Positions 32,937 through 37,867 of a stretch of 37,867 nt of DNA are shown here, one piece after another. Location: NCBI GenBank assembly GCA_023451395.1, contig JAEXZL010000060.1:1-37867 (forward strand). Direction: 5' to 3'. The stretch comes from Bacillota bacterium. Its GTDB lineage: Bacteria > Bacillota > Clostridia > Clostridiales > Clostridiaceae. Below the pieces are notes generated by a model. It was given only the letters and a program-made list of their open reading frames with translations. It searched no databases and was not told where the DNA came from. Positions within the stretch are counted from its first letter, which is position 1. Every line of letters starts with the position of its first letter. The position numbers were made by a program, and so were the translations under genes.

Positions 32937-33589
32937 CCTATACTAATTTCCTCTTCAATTATTGAGGCTTCTTTATTTACTCTTTCCATTTTAGAGATAG
33001 AAACCTCATATGCTACTTTTTTAATAACCTCAGTGTCCGATACCTTCTTTTGGTATTCTCTACTCTGTAACCTGCCCCAAACCCTTATATTATCTCCTAT
33101 TACTAAGTTCTGGCAAAACCTTGAATTTCTCCCCCAAGCTATGGTAGGAATATAATCTGACTTATTATAGGCTCTATTAACAGCTAATAACACATCAGCA
33201 ATTTCCCTTCCGAAGGGAGTTGTCCTATAAACTGGTTCTTTACAGATATATCCGTCTAAAAAAATTTCATTAGGATTTTTGCTTCTTTCTATACAGGGCT
33301 CAAGATTTCTAGCAAATACTGTTAATATCAGCTTATTAGCTCCATCCATGAATTTATTATAGGAGCGAAGCTGACCTTCGGCTATAATCTCTTGACCTAT
33401 GGATAAATCTATCCCAGATATGATCCTTTCTGACACTGTTATATTTAATATATCCTTAGTGTCACTTAGTCTCATCACCTCTAAATCGAAATTGTAAAAC
33501 CCCTCTCCATACATCTCATGACTAAAGGATAGTTTTGATACTACAGTACCCTCTAAATAAATCTTATTGTTTAACATCAAATTGTCCAT
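32933..33589 (-). CDS. Single-stranded DNA-binding protein with two OB domains
   Basis: A 218-residue protein with two tandem SSB-type OB segments. The first (about 6-95) starts NKIYLEGTVVSKLSFSHE and the second (about 105-205) starts NEIFLDGYICKEPVYRTTPFGREIADVLLAVNR, the more canonical of the two, with WGRNSRF and RVWGRLQSREY. The C-terminus (EEEISIG) lacks the DDDxPF tip used by housekeeping SSB to recruit partners, so it is not the main SSB. Related two-domain forms occur in clostridia, with no assigned role that I know. AGAGGGG precedes the ATG. It lies 135 bases after the PdaB-like gene. Confidence 0.85.
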   Translation of the reverse strand: MDNLMLNNKIYLEGTVVSKLSFSHEMYGEGFYNFDLEVMRLSDTKDILNITVSERIISGIDLSIGQEIIAEGQLRSYNKFMDGANKLILTVFARNLEPCIERSKNPNEIFLDGYICKEPVYRTTPFGREIADVLLAVNRAYNKSDYIPTIAWGRNSRFCQNLVIGDNIRVWGRLQSREYQKKVSDTEVIKKVAYEVSISKMERVNKEASIIEEEISIG

Positions 33590-33689
33590 CCTAACCCCTC
33601 TCTCCCTTGGTTTTTTTTCTCTTTAAGATAAAATATGTTTAATAATTATAAAATATTACCCCTATACCATAATCCATTTACTTATTTCC

Positions 33690-33719
33690 ATTATAATACA
33701 TACACTGTTAAAAATCCAA
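33690..33719 (-). promoter_or_regulatory. Candidate promoter of the SSB-like gene
   Basis: TTGGAT (33714-33719), 18-base spacer, TATAAT (33690-33695) on the minus strand, leaving a leader of about 95 bases. Confidence 0.4.
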
Positions 33720-33724
33720 CATTA

Positions 33725-34486
33725 TTAATTGATAATCTGTCTGCCAGTATTATCAATATAATAATTATCTTTATGAATAAGTTGAGATATTATAACAAAA
33801 GTGTAGCCTTTATTCTTCAGATTATCAATAAGCCTTGATAAATTCCCAGGAGTATATCTTGAATTATTGTGAAACAATACGATGGATCCTGACTTTACTC
33901 CCTTTATTACCCTTTCATATTCAATTTCTGCTCCATGCTCCTTCCAGTCTATACTATCCACATCCCACTGAATACAATAATGACCACTATCTTCTACTAC
34001 CTGAACAACACTATCATTATATGAACCGCTTGGACATCTAAAAAGCTTTGTATCAATTCCTAAATATTTTTTTATTATACCATCTGTTATTTCAATTTCT
34101 TTAATCATACTTTCCTTTGATATTCTAGACATGTCAGGATGCTTATTGCTATGGTTGCCTATTTCGTGCCCCTCCTCATATATTCTCTTAAGCTTTTCAA
34201 CATTTTCATCACTATATTCTATCCATCCTCCCATAACAAAAAAGGTAGCCTTAATATCTTTTTCTTTAAGGATGTCTAAAATCTCATAAATATAATCTTT
34301 ATCTGCCCAGTTAATATCAAATGTAAAAGCTATCTTTTGCCCCTCCCCTTCTACGGAATATATAGGAAGTTTTTTATCCCTAGAGAAGGTTCTGGCCTCC
34401 TTTCCAATAAAAAAAATTGACCCGATACAGGTAAATAAAATTAAAACTAAGGCTGTTACTATCTTATTAAAAAGTTTTTCATCCAT
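33725..34486 (-). CDS. PdaB-like polysaccharide deacetylase family protein
   Basis: A 253-residue NodB-type carbohydrate esterase with one N-terminal membrane anchor (about 9-29). Motifs: FTFDINW (54-60), the metal-binding HSNKH (112-116), RCPSGSYN (150-157), WDVDSIDW (174-181) and LFHNN (205-209). The second aspartate of the usual TFDD is isoleucine (Asp57 then Ile58), as in PdaB-like members; I cannot say whether catalysis is kept. Family members act on peptidoglycan during sporulation or on cell-wall glycans. GAGGT precedes the ATG. Expression may depend on a sporulation sigma factor, but I could not identify the promoter. Confidence 0.88.
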   Translation of the reverse strand: MDEKLFNKIVTALVLILFTCIGSIFFIGKEARTFSRDKKLPIYSVEGEGQKIAFTFDINWADKDYIYEILDILKEKDIKATFFVMGGWIEYSDENVEKLKRIYEEGHEIGNHSNKHPDMSRISKESMIKEIEITDGIIKKYLGIDTKLFRCPSGSYNDSVVQVVEDSGHYCIQWDVDSIDWKEHGAEIEYERVIKGVKSGSIVLFHNNSRYTPGNLSRLIDNLKNKGYTFVIISQLIHKDNYYIDNTGRQIIN

Positions 34487-34550
34487 ATATACCTCAAATT
34501 GATTATTTCTTTTTACTGATATATATTCCTTTAAGCAAAATAATAATACA

Positions 34551-34578
34551 AAAAAAGCACCTTAAAAAGTGCTTTTTT
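34551..34578. terminator. Hairpin with T-run between divergent genes
   Basis: AAAAAAGCAC (34551-34560) and GTGCTTTTTT (34569-34578) with an eight-base loop: terminator-like on both strands. It lies between the 5' ends of the PdaB-like and DUF4364 genes, where no transcript should end, and abuts the TATAAT at 34583-34588. Confidence 0.6.
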
Positions 34579-34626
34579 ATGATATAATATTATATATTAA
34601 GCATTAGGTAAGTGGAGGAAGTAGCT

Positions 34627-35154
34627 ATGTTTGAAAATACCATTGAGCTTGCTGAAAACAAACTTTTACTTTTATATATAATTAAAAAAATTAACTATCC
34701 TATTTCCAATATGCAGCTTTCAGAAATAGTTTTAGAAAATAATCTTATGAATTATTTCATATTCCAGCAGTACTTATCGGAGCTTATTGCATCTAATTTT
34801 CTTATTCTTAAAGAAGAGGATGAGGAAATAAACATTATTTCCTTATCAGATACGGGATCTAGGGTCTTAAATTTATTTTACCAGAGGATTTCTTCTTATA
34901 AGAAAAATATAATTGATGAGTATATTAAGTCCAAGATAGATACTATAAAAAAAGAGCATACAATCCATGCAGATTATACAGTTTCAGAGGATGGTAGCTT
35001 TCTTGTAGAGCTTAAAGCAATGGAGGGAGACTACATCATAATCAATCTAAAGCTATCCGTTGCTTCAAAAAAACAGGCACAGGACTTGTGCAAACGCTGG
35101 AAGGATAATTCTTCAGATATCTATAAAGAAATGCTGAAAGTTCTATTTGAATAA
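34627..35154 (+). CDS. DUF4364 family protein
   Basis: A 175-residue cytosolic protein matching the clostridial DUF4364 group. The N-terminal 75 residues look like a winged helix (LAENKLLLLYIIKKINYPISNMQLSEIVLENN, then a wing-like IISLSDTGSRVL), followed by a coiled region and a small beta domain (about 105-175). A DNA-binding regulator is possible but unproven. The frame is open from a GTG at 34612, but GGAGG eight bases before ATG 34627 decides for the latter. TATAAT at 34583-34588 is its probable -10. Its stop codon lies one base from the stop of the convergent beta-propeller gene. Confidence 0.8.
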   Translation: MFENTIELAENKLLLLYIIKKINYPISNMQLSEIVLENNLMNYFIFQQYLSELIASNFLILKEEDEEINIISLSDTGSRVLNLFYQRISSYKKNIIDEYIKSKIDTIKKEHTIHADYTVSEDGSFLVELKAMEGDYIIINLKLSVASKKQAQDLCKRWKDNSSDIYKEMLKVLFE

Positions 35155-35155
35155 A

Positions 35156-36037
35156 TTACAAAATTATCATACCATTAGGCTCCTTTCCTAGAGGTATGAT
35201 TTTCGCTTTTTTATGAATAAGATCATATCTTATTAGGGCATTATTGTGATTATCACCTATATAAAGGTGGTTATACCTTCTTAATATCCCCATAGGCATA
35301 CCTCTAAAGAAGAGCTTTTCTTTTTCTCTCATTTCTTTTAAGCTTATGATGCTGACGCTGCCATCATTAAAATTAGTAATATAGCAGTTCTCCTCATCCT
35401 CATATAAAATATCTGCAGGATAGTTTCCAACCTTTATCTCACCAATTATGCTTCCACTTATGACATCGATATGTTTTACTCTTCCAGGCTTATCAGTGCC
35501 CATAAAGCTTTCACACACCAAAAGTTCTTTTCCTTCATTTATTAATATTGCCTTTGTTGGATAATTATTTACAGGTATTTTTTTAATAATTGTATTTTTT
35601 TCACAGTCTAATAATAAAATATCATCACTAAGCATATTAGTTATAGCTCCCAATCCTAATCCCGCTTCTATGTCAATTCTATGAGGATAAAGACCGCAGT
35701 TAATACACTGAGATATCTTATTTCCTTTTAGATCAAAGGTAATTAGTGAATCCCCTTCACCGCATAATATATAAGCTGTGTCCTTGTATATTTTTATATC
35801 GTTAGGCTGAGCTCCAATACTGTGATACTCTTTATAGCAATAATTTTCCTTTTTAATTTTCACTAGAGAGGAGCTGTATTTATTTATAACAACTATGAAA
35901 TCACCATAGCTTGCAAGGCTATAGGGTCCAATCTTTTCATTATAGCTTGTTAAATTGATTCTTTTCTCTTTAAGGGTATTAATATTAAGTTCAGAAATAT
36001 AGTCCGAACCTGTATTGCAAACATATAGCCTTTCCAT
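35156..36037 (-). CDS. YncE-like beta-propeller protein
   Basis: A 293-residue protein built of six or seven beta-propeller repeats with no signal peptide or lipobox, so probably cytosolic. Repeats can be traced at RLYVCNTGSDYISELN, FIVVINKYSSSLVKI, AYILCGEGDSLITFDL, GAITNMLSDDILLLD, LLVCESFMGTDKPGRVKHIDV, CYITNFNDGSVSIISL and LYIGDNHNNALIRYDL. These resemble YVTN/YncE propellers, which are usually surface or periplasmic. Several cysteines (Cys7, the NCG segment, VCE) are notable. No function can be assigned. It follows a TSCPD gene on the other strand, and its end is used by the terminator of DUF4364. Confidence 0.75.
   Translation of the reverse strand: MERLYVCNTGSDYISELNINTLKEKRINLTSYNEKIGPYSLASYGDFIVVINKYSSSLVKIKKENYCYKEYHSIGAQPNDIKIYKDTAYILCGEGDSLITFDLKGNKISQCINCGLYPHRIDIEAGLGLGAITNMLSDDILLLDCEKNTIIKKIPVNNYPTKAILINEGKELLVCESFMGTDKPGRVKHIDVISGSIIGEIKVGNYPADILYEDEENCYITNFNDGSVSIISLKEMREKEKLFFRGMPMGILRRYNHLYIGDNHNNALIRYDLIHKKAKIIPLGKEPNGMIIL
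35166..35213 (+). terminator. DUF4364 terminator inside the beta-propeller gene
   Basis: ATCATACC (35166-35173) pairs with GGTATGAT (35193-35200), with an inner TAGG/CCTA pair, followed by TTTCGCTTTTTT. It starts 11 bases after the DUF4364 stop but lies entirely within the opposite-strand coding sequence. Confidence 0.7.
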
Positions 36038-36113
36038 ACCTTCCCCCTACTAATGATAAGCTCTTTGTATTTATAATATATGTATTAAAAAGATAATAGT
36101 CATTACTTTTTAA

Positions 36114-36142
36114 TTAACTTTAAAAGATTATTGTAGTATAAT
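36114..36142 (+). promoter_or_regulatory. Candidate promoter of the TSCPD gene
   Basis: TTAACT (36114-36119), 17-base spacer, TATAAT (36137-36142), 24 bases before the ATG. Confidence 0.55.
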
Positions 36143-36166
36143 AATATCTGGATTGGGGGTTTTAAA

Positions 36167-36415
36167 ATGATTGTATACAAAACTCAAGGAGTATGCTCAC
36201 AAGAAATTCACATTGAACTTGAGGGGGACACCATTTCTGAGGTTAGCTTTGTTGCTGGCTGTGATGGTAACTTATTAGGCATTTCCAGCCTTGTAAAAGG
36301 AATGAAAGTTGAAGATGCCATATCAAAATTAAGAGGTATAAAGTGCGGAAGAAAAGAAACTTCCTGTCCAGATCAGCTTTCTATAGCCTTAGCGCAATGT
36401 ATTGCACAAAAATAA
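36167..36415 (+). CDS. TSCPD domain protein (TIGR03905 type)
   Basis: An 82-residue single-domain protein. The eponymous motif appears as ETSCPDQLSIAL (about 64-75), with FVAGCDGNLLGIS and IKCGRKETSCP giving further cysteines (Cys10, Cys32, Cys59, Cys67, Cys78). The same domain occurs at the C-terminus of adenosylcobalamin-dependent ribonucleotide reductases, where its cysteines are thought to bind metal or aid reduction. The function of the free-standing form is not established. GGGGG precedes the ATG; it has its own promoter and terminator. Confidence 0.88.
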   Translation: MIVYKTQGVCSQEIHIELEGDTISEVSFVAGCDGNLLGISSLVKGMKVEDAISKLRGIKCGRKETSCPDQLSIALAQCIAQK

Positions 36416-36441
36416 ACCAACCCTTAGGTTGGTTTATTTTT
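36408..36441. terminator. Shared bidirectional terminator, TSCPD gene / valS
   Basis: A 15-bp perfect stem (AAAAATAAACCAACC at 36408-36422, complement at 36427-36441) with loop CTTA. It contains the TSCPD stop codon (36413-36415) and touches the valS stop codon (36441-36443). Confidence 0.92.
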
Positions 36442-37867
36442 TAATTAAGGCTTTCTATATTTGTCATTACTGCTTGAAGCATAGCTTCATACTTTCTTCC
36501 TTTTTCCTTTTCTTCCAATACTACAGCTTCAGGAGCCTTATCTACAAAGTTTTTATTTGCTAGCTTTTTATTTACTCTATCAATTTCACCCTGAAACTTT
36601 TCCTTTTCTTTGTTTAACCTTTCAAGCTCTTTATCCTTATCCACAAGTTCTAAGAGAGGCATAAAGAATTCACCACCCTTTGAAACGGCAGATACAAGAT
36701 TCCTTGGAAGGTTTTCCTTATTATCTAGTATCTGTACTTCGCTAGCAAAGGCAAGCTTCTCTAAATAGGAAATGCCCTTTAGGAAAGCTGCTCTTGTATC
36801 TTCTGATGCATAAACCATAAGTTTAGCCTTCTTTGAAGGAGGTACGTTTATTTCAGCTCTTACATTTCTTACGGCCTTTATTCCCTCAATAAGGAGATTC
36901 ATCTCTTCCTCTACTGTAATATCTATAAGCTCCTCATCAGCCATTGGCCAGGAAGAGATAACTATAGATTCTTCTTCTGTCAAATGAGTAAATATCTCTT
37001 CTGTAATAAAGGGCATTACAGGATGAAGTAATTTTAAAGCTGCTGTTAAAACATCTAAAAGAACTCTAAACACAATTCCCTTATGCTTCTCATCATCACT
37101 GTATAGAACAGGTTTAACCAGCTCAATATACCAATCACAGAATTCAGTCCATATAAAATCATATATCTTCTGAAGTGCAATTCCTATCTCAAATTTATCT
37201 AAGTTATCAGTAACTTCCTTTATTAAGGTATTTACCCTGGACAATATCCATCTATCTGCTAGGCTGTAGTCCTTCTCCTTGGAATATTTATTTAAGATAT
37301 CCCTATCAAGATTCATCATAACAAACCTTGAAGCATTCCATATTTTATTAGCAAAGTTTCTTGCAGCCTCTACTCTTTCAGGATAGAATCTAATATCATT
37401 TCCAGGAGCATTTCCTGTAACTAGCATAAATCTTAAAGCATCAGCACCGTAATTATCAATAATCTCTAAAGGATCTACACCATTACCTAGAGATTTAGAC
37501 ATCTTCTTTCCCTGGCTATCTCTTACTATTCCATGAATCAGAACATTCTCAAAAGGTACCTCTCCCATATTATGAATTCCTGAAAATATCATTCTAGCAA
37601 CCCAGAAAAATATAATATCGTAACCGGTCACTAAGGTGCTTGTAGGATAGAAATATTCTAAATCCTCGGTTTTATCAGGCCAGCCTAAGGTAGAAAATGG
37701 CCATAATGCAGAGCTAAACCAGGTATCCAATACATCTTTCTCTTGAGTGAGCTCATGTCCATGACATTTAGGACATACCTTTGGTTCTTCCTCTGCTACT
37801 ATAATCTCATTACAGGAATCACAATACCAAACCGGAATCCTATGACCCCACCATAGCTGTCTTGAAA
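36441..37867 (-). CDS. valS: Valyl-tRNA synthetase, C-terminal part (5' end outside window)
   Basis: About 475 C-terminal residues of a class Ia synthetase that charges tRNA-Val. The visible part starts in the catalytic core at SRQLWWGHRIPVWYC, followed by CDSC and CPKC pairs that form a zinc site, DTWFSSALWPFSTLGWP, the GKKMSKSLGNGVDP loop (KMSKS), the anticodon-binding helical domain and the C-terminal coiled coil (LERLNKEKEKFQGEIDRV). The frame is open to the right edge, so the gene is cut, not truncated. Any T-box leader would lie beyond 37867. A tRNA-Val(TAC) gene is in this window. Confidence 0.97.
   Translation of the reverse strand, partial: SRQLWWGHRIPVWYCDSCNEIIVAEEEPKVCPKCHGHELTQEKDVLDTWFSSALWPFSTLGWPDKTEDLEYFYPTSTLVTGYDIIFFWVARMIFSGIHNMGEVPFENVLIHGIVRDSQGKKMSKSLGNGVDPLEIIDNYGADALRFMLVTGNAPGNDIRFYPERVEAARNFANKIWNASRFVMMNLDRDILNKYSKEKDYSLADRWILSRVNTLIKEVTDNLDKFEIGIALQKIYDFIWTEFCDWYIELVKPVLYSDDEKHKGIVFRVLLDVLTAALKLLHPVMPFITEEIFTHLTEEESIVISSWPMADEELIDITVEEEMNLLIEGIKAVRNVRAEINVPPSKKAKLMVYASEDTRAAFLKGISYLEKLAFASEVQILDNKENLPRNLVSAVSKGGEFFMPLLELVDKDKELERLNKEKEKFQGEIDRVNKKLANKNFVDKAPEAVVLEEKEKGRKYEAMLQAVMTNIESLN

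Noticed and set aside
33728..33757. Inverted repeat ATTGATAAT/ATTATCAAT at the end of the PdaB-like gene as a terminator
   Set aside because: AT-only stem with a 12-base loop inside the coding sequence and no T-run immediately after it on the minus strand; too weak to call.

Overview
The window reads as chromosomal DNA of a spore-forming, anaerobic, low-GC Firmicute, most likely Clostridium in the strict sense. Four things point that way: AT-rich coding sequence with strong AGGAGG-type ribosome binding sites; sporulation genes (a YtxC-like protein, a PdaB-like deacetylase, an SspF-like spore DNA-binding protein); a ferredoxin-dependent 2-oxoacid oxidoreductase beside a phosphate butyryltransferase; and the clostridial order infC-rpmI-rplT-ktrB-ktrA-trmH-(T-box)pheS-pheT-zapA-U32-mutS2. 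Almost everything is core chromosome. I see no insertion sequence, prophage, CRISPR array or defence island.

Layout. Positions 1-3136 hold a partial phosphoglucomutase, a membrane-bound EAL protein and ribosomal protein L25, all on the minus strand. A SpeA-like decarboxylase (3314-4777, +) converges on a ptb-iorA-iorB operon (minus; from a consensus promoter near 8100) that would turn 2-oxoacids from amino acids into acyl-CoA and then acyl-phosphate. From about 21.7 kb down to 8.3 kb lies a long minus-strand series: the infC translation operon with an L20-type leader and an AUU start, the KtrAB potassium channel with an rRNA/tRNA methyltransferase, pheST behind a T-box, then zapA, a U32 protein and mutS2.

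Positions 21.7-24.3 kb carry the ytxC-like gene, a divergent DUF6873-like gene, an odd 20-nt-period degenerate repeat field and a four-tRNA operon (Val-Phe-Gly-Cys). Next come a methyltransferase-hslO pair and a spore protein. The lysine/diaminopimelate section (26.4-32.9 kb) has asd-dapA-dapB on plus, then an oligopeptide-binding lipoprotein and an aminotransferase on minus, with dapH divergent on plus. The rest is a two-OB-fold SSB-like gene, a PdaB-like gene, DUF4364, a beta-propeller protein, a TSCPD protein and the 3' part of valS.

Regulation is unusually readable. There are many intrinsic terminators, three of them shared between convergent genes with stop codons inside the stems, one lying inside a neighbour's coding region, and several near-consensus sigma-A promoters. 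Several starts are better placed at internal ATG codons (U32, pheS, ktrA, ktrB, dapH, DUF4364) or at non-ATG codons (pgcA, speA, mutS2 and trmH at TTG; infC at ATT; the ytxC-like gene at GTG). No clearly new multi-gene system is visible. The items most worth a second look are the repeat field by the tRNAs, the infC leader and start, the terminator nested in the beta-propeller gene, and the uncharacterised DUF6873 and beta-propeller proteins.
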